Part shown: positions 1-13,594 of the stretch, in pieces
How the letters are laid out: the number at the start of each line of letters is the position of its first letter
How positions within the stretch are numbered: the stretch's first letter is position 1
Assembly: GCA_965220205.1 (NCBI GenBank)
Contig: OZ244812.1
Span: 248,001 to 312,000 of the forward strand
Reading direction: 5' to 3'
Source: G965220205 sp965220205
GTDB lineage: Bacteria; Chloroflexota; Dehalococcoidia; Lucifugimonadales; Australimonadaceae
DNA length: 64,000 nt
Position numbers and translations under genes: made by a program
The notes under the pieces: generated by a model
Seen by the model: only the letters and a program-made list of their open reading frames with translations
The model's database searches: none
What the model was told of the DNA's origin: nothing

Positions 1-399
1 ATTCCCGCCCTCGGGCGCCGCGTCGATGATCACGACGCCGCGGACTCTGTCGGGGTTCTCGGCAGCGAGGCGCCGCGCGGTGGGCGCGCCCTTGTCGTGA
101 CCGACAACCATGTACTGTTCGTGGCCCAACTCGCCCATCAGTTCGAAAGCGTCCTGGGTCATGATCGCGGCCGTATAGCCGTCGGGGTCGGACGGTTTGT
201 CGGAGTCGCCGTAGCCCCTGCGGTCGGGCGCCACGAGCGTGAAACGACGGGACAGCGCCGGCGCGACCCTCTGCCACACGCGGTGGGTGCGCGGGAAGCC
301 GTGCAGCAGGAGCAGGGGAAAGCCGCTGCCAGCCGTCTCGTACGCAATCCGGACGCCATTGACGCTCGTGTAGCGGAGCTCCGAGCCGTCACCCATCAT
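1..399 (-). CDS. alpha/beta hydrolase, 3' end outside window (partial)
   Basis: The minus strand is open from an ATG at 399 (a second ATG is at 396) to the window edge, giving 133 codons of N-terminal sequence. A beta-strand/oxyanion motif LLLHGFPRTHRVW is followed by the RGYGDS motif and a nucleophile elbow GHDKGA. The nucleophile is Asp instead of Ser, as in haloalkane/fluoroacetate dehalogenases and soluble epoxide hydrolases. The catalytic acid and His lie beyond the edge, so the substrate cannot be told. It is divergent from gltB, with a 246-bp gap between the two starts. Confidence 0.85.
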   Translation of the reverse strand, partial: MMGDGSELRYTSVNGVRIAYETAGSGFPLLLLHGFPRTHRVWQRVAPALSRRFTLVAPDRRGYGDSDKPSDPDGYTAAIMTQDAFELMGELGHEQYMVVGHDKGAPTARRLAAENPDRVRGVVIIDAAPEGGN

Positions 400-502
400 G
401 TCGTGGCCCTCCCATGCCGCAAAGCCAATGCGTGGGTGGAGTATACAGAACGGGGCTGCGCCGCTCCCGTCCGAGAGCGCGGCCATGCTCGTGGGGCGCC
501 TT

Positions 503-529
503 TTGCCACGAGGCGGAATCTGCTACGCT
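503..529 (+). promoter_or_regulatory. candidate promoter for gltBD
   Basis: TTGCCA (503-508) lies 15 bp before TACGCT (524-529), which is preceded by TGC as in an extended -10. The spacing is short and the match imperfect. It sits in the divergent gap about 115 bp upstream of gltB. Tentative. Confidence 0.22.
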
Positions 530-645
530 TGAAGAGCAGATGTACGTGTAAGGTCGAGCGGCGTCCTCTTTCTCTAGACTTCCACGTCAAGAGCAGGGAG
601 CGGCGCGCTCTTTGCATCCAACGCTGGGAGGCCGGGGAGTAATCG

Positions 646-5191
<4,546 letters not shown>

Positions 5192-5199
<8 letters not shown>

Positions 5200-6655
5200 G
5201 GCGACCGGATTCCTAGAATTCGAGCGCGAGCCCCCTGAGCGCCGGCCCGCCGGAGAGCGAACGAAGGACTACCGCGAGATCTACGAGGCGTGGTCCGCGG
5301 ACAAGTCTCGGGTCCAGGCCGCGCGCTGCATGAACTGCGCGCTTCCCTTCTGCCACAAGGGTTGTCCGCTGGGCAATCTCATCCCCGACTGGAACGACCT
5401 GGTGTACAAGGGGCGTTGGCAGGACGCGCTGGCGGCGCTGCACGCAACCAACAACTTCCCCGAGTTCACGGGCCGGATATGCCCCGCGCCCTGCGAGGCC
5501 TCCTGCGTGCTCTCCATCAACGAGGAACCCGTCACGATTGAGTACATCGAGAAGGCCATTGTGGACCGAGGCTTCGATGAGGGATGGATGGCGCCGCGCC
5601 CCCCCGAGAAGCGGACCGGCAAGCGCGTCGCCGTCGTAGGGTCCGGTCCTGCTGGCCTGGCCGCCGCCGTCCAACTGAACCGGGCCGGGCATCTGGTCAC
5701 GGTGTTCGAGCGTGACGAGTACGTGGGCGGGCTGCTCACGCTCGGCATCCCCGACTTCAAGCTGGACAAAGGCGTTGTCAATCGACGCGTCGAGTTGATG
5801 GCTGCGGAGGGAATCGAGTTCCGCACGAGCTGCAACGTGGGCGTGGACATTCCCGCGGACAACCTGCTGCGCGAATACGACGCCGTCTGCCTGACCGGCG
5901 GCTCGACGATTGCTCGTCGGCTGAATGTCCCGGGCGAGGAACTCGAGGGCGTACACCCGGCAGTTGATTACCTGATGCAACAGAACAGGATCAACCGCGG
6001 TCTGGAAGTGCCGCCCGAGCAGCGCATCACAGCCGAGGGCAAGCGGGTCATGATTCTGGGAGGCGGCGACACCGGCGCTGACTGCCTGGGCACCGCCCAC
6101 CGCCAGGGCGCGGAGGTGGTCGTGCAATGGGAGATCCTTCCAGAGCCCCCCGTGTCGAGGTCGAAGAACAATCCGTGGCCCCTGTGGCCCCTCATCCTAC
6201 GCAGCTCCGCGGCCCACGAGGAAGGCGGCGTCCGCGACTACTCCATCCTCACGAAGCGTCTATCGGGCAGCAACGGTCATGTCGAGCGGCTCCACGCAGC
6301 CCGCATCGAATGGGGTCCGCCGGATGAGACGGGCCGGCCCACGATGACCGAGACGCCCGGCAGCGAGTTCGAGTTGGAAGCGTCGCTGGTGTTGCTCGCG
6401 TTGGGTTTCCTACACCCCCAGCACGAGGGGATGCTGGAGCAGCTTGGTGTTGAGCTCGACGGACGAGGCAACGTCAAGACAGAGGTGTCCAAGATGACCA
6501 GCGTGCCCGGCGTGTTCGCCGCAGGAGACATGGCGCGAGGCCAGTCGCTGGTTGTGTGGGCGATCGCGGAGGGGCGGCAGGCCGCCCACGGCATCGACGC
6601 CTACCTCATGGGGGCTACGGCGCTCCCGTCCGTCGACCTGCGCAGCTGGGCGTAG
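5192..6655 (+). CDS. gltD: glutamate synthase small (beta) subunit
   Basis: This 487-aa subunit passes electrons from NADPH through FAD and Fe-S centres to GltB. The N-terminal cysteine-rich region has CMNC, CHKGC and CPAPC-x3-C motifs for 4Fe-4S clusters. The FAD dinucleotide fold (VAVVGSGPAGLAAA) and the NADPH fold (VMILGGGDTGADC) follow, and the C-terminus ends in a GD-x-ARG FAD motif. GTG 5192 gives the family-typical MGKATGFLEF start, so it was preferred over TTG 5186. It overlaps the end of gltB, so the two are translationally coupled. Confidence 0.96.
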
Positions 6656-6997
6656 CTGCGCCTGCCGGCGCCAACGGTGGGGACAATTTGAGGACGTGTC
6701 GATAGAATCGAGCGCATGAGCGGGACGATTCCTAGTCTCGAGACGGCCGTGCCTCCTCGAACAGCATGGCTGGTTTGTTGGTCTGCTGGGGATCGATGTA
6801 CGTACTGACTTCTCCTGGCATCTCGGCTTGGCATGGCGAGCGGAGCGCGAGGGTTAGTATTGACACAGGCGGGCCTCGGTGCGAACCTCCCTGCGCCGTG
6901 GTCCATGAGCCCGTGCCCCGGCGCGTGCCCTAGGGCTGTGTCGGCTATCGGATCTTTATCGGGAGATTCCGAGGAGTCTCAAGAGGGGGTGGCAGCG
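6656..6997. other. intergenic region, 342 bp
   Basis: This separates gltD from the ABC cluster. The solute-binding protein frame stays open upstream to 6833, but that part has no signal-peptide character and no ribosome binding site. I see no convincing terminator, promoter or RNA. The leader presumably carries the promoter of the 7-13 kb cluster. Confidence 0.4.
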
Positions 6998-8320
6998 ATG
7001 TTTCCCGAGTTGAACCGGCGGTGGCGCGGAACGGTGGAACGGTTTCCGGCTGCAGGCTTCGCCCTGGGCGTCGGCTTCTGCCTCATATTGGCCGCGTGCG
7101 GCACCTCCGAGCCGACGCCAACGCCGACGCCAGTGCCGACGCCCACTCCCTCGGGGGAGATGAGCGAACCCGCCATGATGATGGGTATCGACGAGTTGGT
7201 GAACGGGCCGACGGACATCGACAGGTTCGACGACCCGGAGCTTCAGAAGCGATGGAATGACCTGATAGCTGCGGCTCAAGCGGAGGGTCAGCTCGTGGTG
7301 GTCGGTGGATCGGCGGCGGTTGAGATGCGCCCGTGGGCCAAGTTCTTCAGCGACAAGTATGGCATTGAGGTCCGCACCAGCGGAGGAACGTCGTCCGCGA
7401 TTGTGGCGCGGGTGCTCGCCGAGCGGGCCGCGGGGCGCTACACCGTCGACCTGTTCCTGTCGGGCCTCGAGACCGTTACAACGCAACTGGTGCCGGCCGG
7501 GGCCATGCAGCCTATCGAGCCGGTGCTCTTCCACCCCAACGTCACCGACCTGACCAAGTGGTATCCGGGCGAGCGTATCTATGCCGACGGAGACGGACTG
7601 TACACATTCCTGTTTGCGTCCAACAGGCCTGGTCCCGGTCTGAGGCCGGGCTGGTACAACACCAACAATCTCAGTCAAGAAGAGGTCTTGAGCGTCAGGA
7701 ACATGTGGGAGTTCCTGGAGGTAGATTGGGACATCGTCTCCACGCCGGTTACCGGTTCAGGCAGCGGCGGCGCGTGGAACAGTGCGTGGTACCACCCGGA
7801 CCTCGGCCCGGAGTGGATAGAAGCGTACTTCAGAAACCCGAATGTGACCTGGTTGAACGACGCTCGTCTCATCTTGGATGGGCTCGTGAGGGGGGCGTAC
7901 GACGTGGAGTTTGCGAGCCAGAGTCTCCCCGGCGAGGCTGAGCGGTTGGTGGAGTCGGGCGCGCCGATCGCATCGGCGTCAGACTTGGTCGAGGACACAT
8001 GGGAGGGGGTCGGAGTCATAGGGGGCGGCGGCAGCGGCAACATGGTCAGCGCTACCCAGAACCCGGCGCACCCAGCCGTGCAGCAGCTTTACCTGAATTG
8101 GTTCCTCACACAAGAGGGCCAGACCCAACGTCACCTGCTGGGCACCGTGAGGAACCCGAGCCAATCGCTTCGCCTCGACGTGACTGAGATGGGCGAAGTC
8201 GACCCGACCGACATCCGCGATCCTAACGTGGAGTACTCATTCCTGTACCAGCAACAGGAGTTCAACGCCGAGCAGGCGTTCGAGGACATGCGTGCTCTGT
8301 TCAGAGGGATTCACGGCTAA
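6998..8320 (+). CDS. ABC-type solute-binding lipoprotein (Fe(III)-type family)
   Basis: A 440-aa exported lipoprotein with a hydrophobic signal ending in the lipobox LAAC (Cys34), then a Thr-Pro linker (PTPTPTPVPTPTP), then a type-2 periplasmic binding fold. The opening of the mature domain (EGQLVVVGG, then YGIEV, then SAIVARVLAERAAGRYTVDL) is typical of the Fe3+/thiamine/ spermidine class of binding proteins. ATG 6998 has GAGGGGG eight bases upstream and gives the normal signal length. The fused permease at 9336 is the matching family. The ligand is unknown, since tyrosines typical of iron binding cannot be assigned by eye. Confidence 0.85.
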   Translation: MFPELNRRWRGTVERFPAAGFALGVGFCLILAACGTSEPTPTPTPVPTPTPSGEMSEPAMMMGIDELVNGPTDIDRFDDPELQKRWNDLIAAAQAEGQLVVVGGSAAVEMRPWAKFFSDKYGIEVRTSGGTSSAIVARVLAERAAGRYTVDLFLSGLETVTTQLVPAGAMQPIEPVLFHPNVTDLTKWYPGERIYADGDGLYTFLFASNRPGPGLRPGWYNTNNLSQEEVLSVRNMWEFLEVDWDIVSTPVTGSGSGGAWNSAWYHPDLGPEWIEAYFRNPNVTWLNDARLILDGLVRGAYDVEFASQSLPGEAERLVESGAPIASASDLVEDTWEGVGVIGGGGSGNMVSATQNPAHPAVQQLYLNWFLTQEGQTQRHLLGTVRNPSQSLRLDVTEMGEVDPTDIRDPNVEYSFLYQQQEFNAEQAFEDMRALFRGIHG

Positions 8321-8385
8321 GACGGCAGCCGCCGGGTAGTGTCTCGGGACTCCTCGCCACCGTCACTACGCAAGGGAGATGGGGT

Positions 8386-9036
8386 ATGAGAAAGCGCTTC
8401 AGGGTTCTTGCAGCAGTAACTGCGGTGACATTCCTCGCCACTGGGCTTCTGGCCGCGTGTGGGGACGACGCCGCTGAGGCCGAACGGGATGAGCTCCGGC
8501 AGCAGGTAGACCAGCTCCGAATGCAAACCGAGCAACTGCAGACCGAGCTTGCTGTCGCGCAGGCTTCCGCGCAGGCGCTATTGGAGCCGCTGGCGGAGAG
8601 GCGGGACGTTGGTGAGGAACCGATGATCAAGGTCATCCCGGAGATCTGGGCGTTCCCTGAGGGGAGGCTAAGGACCGCGGGAGACGTCTGGTTCGTTGGC
8701 TCAGGCTTGGAGCCCGGCCAGTGGTACCGGATCACTGTCCACCACGATGGTGGGCTGGGCGAGATGACAGACTTCGCTGAGGACAAGCTGAGGATGGCGA
8801 ACGAAGAGGGCGCCTTCGCCGTCGGAACTCCGTTCGTCAGGCCGGGCCGGTTCTTCGGCGTGCCCGGCGATTGGGAGGACCCCGGGGGCGTATGGGTCGT
8901 CAAGCTTTGGGACTTCGACACGGACGAGCTCCTCGCGTCGACCCCGTGGGTCGTCTGCGGTTCCGCCCGGGAGAACGAGTGGTGTGGGTCTGCGGCGCCC
9001 ACCGCCCTTGTGCCGTCTGACGACGAGGAGGAGTAA
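8386..9036 (+). CDS. lipoprotein with N-terminal coiled coil, function unknown
   Basis: A 216-aa protein with signal peptide and lipobox LLAAC (Cys25). Residues about 32-62 are a Glu/Gln/Leu-rich heptad stretch (coiled coil). A beta-rich domain follows (VWFVGSGLEPGQWYRITV), reminiscent of an Ig-like fold, and the tail is acidic. It lies 65 bp after the solute-binding lipoprotein and precedes the permease, so it probably belongs to the same uptake system as an accessory surface protein. I do not recognise a family. Confidence 0.75.
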   Translation: MRKRFRVLAAVTAVTFLATGLLAACGDDAAEAERDELRQQVDQLRMQTEQLQTELAVAQASAQALLEPLAERRDVGEEPMIKVIPEIWAFPEGRLRTAGDVWFVGSGLEPGQWYRITVHHDGGLGEMTDFAEDKLRMANEEGAFAVGTPFVRPGRFFGVPGDWEDPGGVWVVKLWDFDTDELLASTPWVVCGSARENEWCGSAAPTALVPSDDEEE

Positions 9037-9335
9037 GCGACCCGGACGCGTACGTGCGACGCGGCGAGGAGAGCCGCGGGGCGCCATTCCTCTCGATGAT
9101 GCGTGAGGAGTTGGAGAGCGTCGTGCCGGGGGCTCGCGCTGGCGGCCGAAACAACGGGCTGATCTGACGCGTCGCGCCGTGCGGCGCCCATGCCCGGGTA
9201 GCGTGCGCAACCCGCCGCGGATGCTCCCGAGGGAGTCGAGTGGGGGACGGGCTTGGAGGAGGGGCCGGTTTTCGCTCAGCAGCCTGACATGAGCGTTCAG
9301 GAGTTGGCCCTCCGGCCCCAAGATCGAGGGGAATA
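9037..9335. other. intergenic region, 299 bp
   Basis: GC-rich, with no convincing gene, RNA or terminator. Open frames on the minus strand here run into neighbouring genes and look like high-GC shadows. The ribosome binding site of the permease (GAGGGG, 9326-9331) is at its end. Confidence 0.35.
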
Positions 9336-11081
9336 GTGGCCACCGAGCAAGCTACTAAGACGGGGGCCCCGCGAGCACGGACGAAGTGGGGGTTGCGGTG
9401 GCCCGATAAGGGCACGTACATCGTCGCCAGTATCATCCTGACGCTCGGGTTCTACCTCGTCTTTCCCGTAATCCTGATCCTGTGGCTGAGCTTCAACACG
9501 AGTCCGCTCTTTTTCGTGGGCGAACGCGTGTGGGGCCTCGACAACTGGCGGGTCGCCTTCTCGGAGCCTCGTATCCCCCTCGCGCTGTGGAATACGATCT
9601 GGCTCTTCCTCGTCTCTCAGGCCATCGTGTTTCCCATGAGCATCACCGTGGCGTGGCTGCTCGCTCGTACGCGCATGCCCGGCGCGTACGCCCTCGAACT
9701 GTTCTACTGGGTGAGCTACGTCACACCCGGCGGGCTCATCGCATGGATCATGTTGTTGGACCCCAACACCGGGATAGCCAACACCTTCGTAGAGCTCCTG
9801 CCTTTCGTCGATAAGGGGCCATTCAATATCTTTAGCATTCCTGGGATTATCTTCGTCAACGTCATAGGTGGTGCATCCTCCACGTCGGTGATGATTCTTA
9901 CGCCCATATTCCGCAACATGGATGCGGCCATGGAGGAGGCGGCCCGCGTCTCGGGAGCCGACAAGCTCAGGACGATGGTTCGCGTAACAATCCCCATTAT
10001 GGTGTCGCCAATCGCCCTCTTGTTCGCGCTGCAACTCATGCGTATGTTCCAATCGTTTGAGCGGGAACTGATTCTTGGATCGCCGATCAACTTCTACGTG
10101 TACTCGACGCTTATCTTCGACTTCATTCAGACCAACAACCCGCCCAAGTACGGAAGCGCGACCGCGTTGGCTAGTCTAACGCTGCTCCTGATTCTTATCA
10201 TCATTCCCTTTCAGCGATGGGTGCTCACGCGGCGTCGCTACACGACCATCACTGGTTCATTCAGGCCGGGGCTCATCGACCTTGGCTATTGGAAGTGGTT
10301 CGCATTTGCGTTCATACTAAGTGACCATGTACTTAACGTGTTTACGTTGATCGTCATGGTCCTTGGGAGCTTCATGACCAGAGTTGGGATGTTCATGCTC
10401 GATCCCTTGTTCACGACGGAGCACTGGCGGTTCATGTTTGCGTCAGGCGAGTTCTTCTCCGCAATCCGGTCTACCCTGATTATTGCATTCTCCGCCGGTA
10501 TCGGCAGTCCGCTTCTGTTCGCCGTGCTTGCGTACATTATTATCCGAACTCGGTGGCGGTTCCGGTTTGCCTTGGACACGCTCATCTGGCTCTCTGGCGC
10601 AATCCCCGGCATACTGTCGGGCCTCGGGCTTCTCCTCATGTTCCTGTGGGTGCCCGGTTTCTCGTGGTTGTACGGCACCTTCTACGCCCTGATTATCGTC
10701 GTCCTCTTCCAGGGAATTACGACGGGTGTGAATCTGATGAAGGCCAACATTGTGCAGGTCGGCGCTGAGATGGAGGAGGCTGCGAGAGTGTCGGGGGCAG
10801 GGTGGTTCAGGACCTTTGTGGCGATCTGGCTGCGGATCATGTCTCCCTATTTGGTGCTGATTGGCTTGCTGAACTTCAACATTGCCGCGCACACGACGGC
10901 GAGCATTGTGCTCATTGCGTCACGGGAAACGCAAACGATGTCGCTCCACATCCTGGAATTGCTGTTGATCGGATACTATGAGGCCGCGTCCGCCGCTCAG
11001 ATTATCCTTGGCGTGCTAACGCTGGCGACATTGATCCTGGCGCGGCACTATGGGACGCGGCTAGGTGTGCGCCACTCATAG
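9336..11081 (+). CDS. ABC transporter permease, two fused membrane domains (Fe(III)-type)
   Basis: A 581-aa integral membrane protein with about 12 predicted helices. It carries two copies of the EAA loop that docks the ATPase: EEAARVSGADKLRTMVRV near residue 200 and EEAARVSGAGWFRTFVAI near residue 483. Duplicated binding-protein-dependent permease domains in one chain are characteristic of FbpB/ThiP-type importers and match the solute-binding protein at 6998. GTG start with GAGGGG 4 bases upstream. No ATP-binding subunit gene is adjacent, so the ATPase must come from elsewhere. Confidence 0.9.
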   Translation: MATEQATKTGAPRARTKWGLRWPDKGTYIVASIILTLGFYLVFPVILILWLSFNTSPLFFVGERVWGLDNWRVAFSEPRIPLALWNTIWLFLVSQAIVFPMSITVAWLLARTRMPGAYALELFYWVSYVTPGGLIAWIMLLDPNTGIANTFVELLPFVDKGPFNIFSIPGIIFVNVIGGASSTSVMILTPIFRNMDAAMEEAARVSGADKLRTMVRVTIPIMVSPIALLFALQLMRMFQSFERELILGSPINFYVYSTLIFDFIQTNNPPKYGSATALASLTLLLILIIIPFQRWVLTRRRYTTITGSFRPGLIDLGYWKWFAFAFILSDHVLNVFTLIVMVLGSFMTRVGMFMLDPLFTTEHWRFMFASGEFFSAIRSTLIIAFSAGIGSPLLFAVLAYIIIRTRWRFRFALDTLIWLSGAIPGILSGLGLLLMFLWVPGFSWLYGTFYALIIVVLFQGITTGVNLMKANIVQVGAEMEEAARVSGAGWFRTFVAIWLRIMSPYLVLIGLLNFNIAAHTTASIVLIASRETQTMSLHILELLLIGYYEAASAAQIILGVLTLATLILARHYGTRLGVRHS

Positions 11082-11141
11082 GGACGTCGGGAGAGTGGTC
11101 GAGGTTGTCAGGGCGCACTGGCATCGAATGGAGGTGGGCGC

Positions 11142-12059
11142 GTGACTTCGTACGAACCAACAGGGATCCGCGGCTTCTACCGCGCTGGGCACTCGACAAT
11201 ATGGGAGCTTGCGGACCGTGCGGGGATTCTTGGCGAGCTCGGCCTCGAGTTGGAGTCGTTGGAGTTCTGCGACAGCTCGTCGAAGGCTGAGAAGGCCTTG
11301 AACGAGGGGTTCATCGACTTCGTCGCCGGCAATCACATCTCGCCGTATGCCGAGATCGCCAGGGGGAGTTCGATCGTCTGCTTGGCGTCGCCCGGAAACT
11401 CGGTCAAGGACTCCATCGTCTCTCGGGACCCGATCAACTCGCTTGCGGACCTCAGGGGAAAGCGGATCGTGGACACGACGATTCTCGATTCTGACGGCGG
11501 CTATCTCCACATACGCGGCAATCACCTGATGCACGTCAAGAAGGCCGGCCTCGACCCGGCGCGGGATGTTGAGTGGCTCGAGGTCTGGGACCACCTGCCC
11601 AACGAGCACTACCAAGCTCTGCAGGTGGAGGCCATGCAGACAGGGAAGGCCGATGCGACCTTCGTCGCGGGGTATGGGTCGCCGAGCGCAGCCAAGTTCG
11701 CGGAGGCGGGCTTCCATCTGATGGAGGTCGACACTCTCCCTATGGTCACCGGCCCGACCATCACGACTTCCTACAAGTCGTTGGACGCAAAGGACCGCCT
11801 GGGAGAGCGGCTTGTGAAGGCCCTGGTGATGGCGGTCCACTACGCGAAGACGCACACCGACGACCCCCAAGCGGCGAGGATGGCGCGGCTGCCGGCGAAG
11901 CCGTACCCGGAGGCGCAGGCTATCGAGAACGCCTACGACCTCTGTTGCATGCAACACCCCGAAGCGGCGCAGATCAATCCGTTGGCCCTCTGGGACCTGC
12001 ACTACCTGCGTTCGCTGGATAACTCCGGGTTCATCGACGAGCTCTACGCACAGACCTAG
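11142..12059 (+). CDS. PBP type-2 fold (NMT1-like) protein without signal peptide
   Basis: A 305-aa protein with features of the NMT1/THI5-like binding-protein fold, such as NEGFIDFVAGNHISPYAEIARG and SLADLRGKRI. It starts directly with folded sequence and has no signal peptide or lipobox. GTG start with GGAGGT 6 bases upstream. The fold is shared by exported solute receptors and by cytosolic enzymes such as 4,5-dihydroxyphthalate decarboxylase. The missing export signal and the bicupin gene 56 bp downstream favour an enzymatic or intracellular role. Which is not settled by the sequence. Confidence 0.7.
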   Translation: MTSYEPTGIRGFYRAGHSTIWELADRAGILGELGLELESLEFCDSSSKAEKALNEGFIDFVAGNHISPYAEIARGSSIVCLASPGNSVKDSIVSRDPINSLADLRGKRIVDTTILDSDGGYLHIRGNHLMHVKKAGLDPARDVEWLEVWDHLPNEHYQALQVEAMQTGKADATFVAGYGSPSAAKFAEAGFHLMEVDTLPMVTGPTITTSYKSLDAKDRLGERLVKALVMAVHYAKTHTDDPQAARMARLPAKPYPEAQAIENAYDLCCMQHPEAAQINPLALWDLHYLRSLDNSGFIDELYAQT

Positions 12060-12115
12060 CGTCCGGTATAGGACGACAATAACTCAGGAACATCCGTCGC
12101 TAAGGAGCACCGGCA

Positions 12116-13348
12116 ATGACGCAGACACCAGAGGCCCAAGCATTCAATCCTCCGCACAACGAAGAGGAGGTGGCCGGCGTCCTGCGGCATCGACCGGTGG
12201 CCAGTCCCTACGAGCGCTTTATGCAGGAGCAGGGAATCCCCATACACACGGACCTTATCGGCGCGCGCGACTCGCGGAATCTGACGCGGGCTCGCTGGGA
12301 GCGGATGGGGGGCGAGGGCGCTTTCATCTACATGCAAGGCACGACGGGAAGGGGGATGTACGTCTGGGAAATCCCGCCGGCGGACGCCTCGACCGCTGAA
12401 CGCCACATGTACGAAGAGATGTACTACGTCGTCGAAGGCAGAGGGTCAACCGAGGTCTGGCGTGACGGCAGCGTCGAGAAGCAGAGCTTCGAATGGCAGA
12501 CCGGCAGCGTCTTTTCCATCCCCCTCAACACATGGCACCGGCTGGTCAACGCGACGTCCAGTCCGGTAGTGCTCATTGGCGTGACCAGCGCTCCATCCTC
12601 CTTCAACCTATTCCACAGCGCGGACTTCGTCTTCAACAATCCCTATGAGGCCATCGACCGCTTTGACGAGGATGAAGGGTACTTCAAGCCGAATCAGGAG
12701 CTCGAAGCTCATGAGGTCACGGGCCGCGCGGTCCTGCGGAGCAACCTGTTGCCGGACGTCGTCCACTGCGAGCTGCCCTTGGACAACCAGCGCAGTCCTG
12801 GCTACCGGCGTATCGAACCGCATATGGCGGGCAATGTCGCTCTCCACACGTTCATTGGGCAGCACGCCTCGGGGCGATACGCAAAGGCCCACCGCGGTGA
12901 GGGAGACGGCTCGTCGGCGGCGGTGCTGGTGTGCCTTACGGGCCGGGGGTACACGTTCACCTGGCCCCACGAGCTGGGGATGCGCCCGTGGGAAGCCGGC
13001 AAGGGCGAAGAGGTGATGGCCCAAGAGTACGTGCCGGGCGGCTTCGTATGCTCCTCGCCCATCGGCGGGGGATGGTTCCACGCGCACTACGGCGTGGGGA
13101 AGGAGCCCCTGAGGTTCCTGTCGCTGCTCGGCGGGACCGCCACAGGCATGGACGGCGGGGCCCGGTCGCGGCGGCGCATGCAAGAGGACGGGACCGTGGT
13201 GGCCCAGAATGCCGATATCCGGGATGGCGGTCTGACGATCGGCTACGACATCGAAGACCCCTACGTCAAGGAGACCTTCGCGGCGGAGCTCGCGAAGGAG
13301 GGCGTCGAGTTCACGATGCCGGAGTCCGTCTACGAGAGCCGCGAGTAG
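12116..13348 (+). CDS. bicupin protein, possible Fe(II)-dependent dioxygenase
   Basis: A 410-aa protein with two cupin domains. The first (residues about 100-165) has HMYEEMYYVVEGRG and the second cupin motif GSVFSIPLNTWHRLVN. The C-terminal cupin (about 265-345) has HRGEG followed by CLTGRGYTFTW and GGGWFHAHYGVG. His/Glu residues suitable for a metal site are present in both, though the first motif has one His instead of HxH. Gentisate-dioxygenase-like ring cleavage is possible but unproven. Last gene of the cluster; a strong hairpin follows at 13396. Confidence 0.75.
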   Translation: MTQTPEAQAFNPPHNEEEVAGVLRHRPVASPYERFMQEQGIPIHTDLIGARDSRNLTRARWERMGGEGAFIYMQGTTGRGMYVWEIPPADASTAERHMYEEMYYVVEGRGSTEVWRDGSVEKQSFEWQTGSVFSIPLNTWHRLVNATSSPVVLIGVTSAPSSFNLFHSADFVFNNPYEAIDRFDEDEGYFKPNQELEAHEVTGRAVLRSNLLPDVVHCELPLDNQRSPGYRRIEPHMAGNVALHTFIGQHASGRYAKAHRGEGDGSSAAVLVCLTGRGYTFTWPHELGMRPWEAGKGEEVMAQEYVPGGFVCSSPIGGGWFHAHYGVGKEPLRFLSLLGGTATGMDGGARSRRRMQEDGTVVAQNADIRDGGLTIGYDIEDPYVKETFAAELAKEGVEFTMPESVYESRE

Positions 13349-13395
13349 CAATCTCGCCCTGGGGATCCGGCGGGACAAGGACTAGAACGCTTGAC

Positions 13396-13432
13396 GAGGC
13401 CCCAGTTGGGTAGACCGCCTGGGGCCTCTTCT
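13396..13432 (+). terminator. rho-independent-type terminator after the bicupin gene
   Basis: Ten-bp perfect stem GAGGCCCCAG (13396-13405) with CTGGGGCCTC (13419-13428), a 13-nt loop, then TTCTT. It closes the 6998-13348 cluster. Confidence 0.65.
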
Positions 13433-13448
13433 TGTGGGCGTCGTGAGC

Positions 13449-13496
13449 GCCGAGGGTGGGGTTGGAACCCACACGCCGCTTGCGCAGCAGCGGAGT
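13449..13496 (-). pseudogene. degenerate 3' fragment of tRNA-Leu(UAA)
   Basis: These 48 bp match the 3' part of the intact tRNA-Leu gene (17777-17824) with three mismatches. The match begins exactly at the acceptor end and runs through T arm and variable arm into the anticodon stem, then stops. One mismatch breaks the conserved T-loop TTCGAAC. No CCA is attached. Both copies have the same orientation, so the pair looks like an attachment-site repeat with the intact gene at the other end. Confidence 0.75.
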
Positions 13497-13521
13497 TCGA
13501 GTCTTGGAAGGTGGGTCAAAC

Positions 13522-13587
13522 ATGAAGCGCATCGCCGAGCAGGTGATGCCCGCCCTGCGCGACCGCGTCAGCGCGGCCTACCGCTAG
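13522..13587 (+). pseudogene. possible 3' remnant of a flavin-dependent (LLM) monooxygenase gene
   Basis: A 21-codon frame ends in MKRIAEQVMPALRD plus eight residues. That resembles the usual C-terminus of luciferase-like monooxygenases (compare MERFAAEVAPQFS at the end of the 56148 gene). The frame fades out upstream into the tRNA fragment, so only the tail is left. It could also be a chance short frame. Confidence 0.3.
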
Positions 13588-13594
13588 GTCGCCG

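Noticed and set aside
97..642. 181-codon plus-strand frame ahead of gltB
   Set aside because: Antisense to the hydrolase with clear catalytic motifs, and without family features itself.
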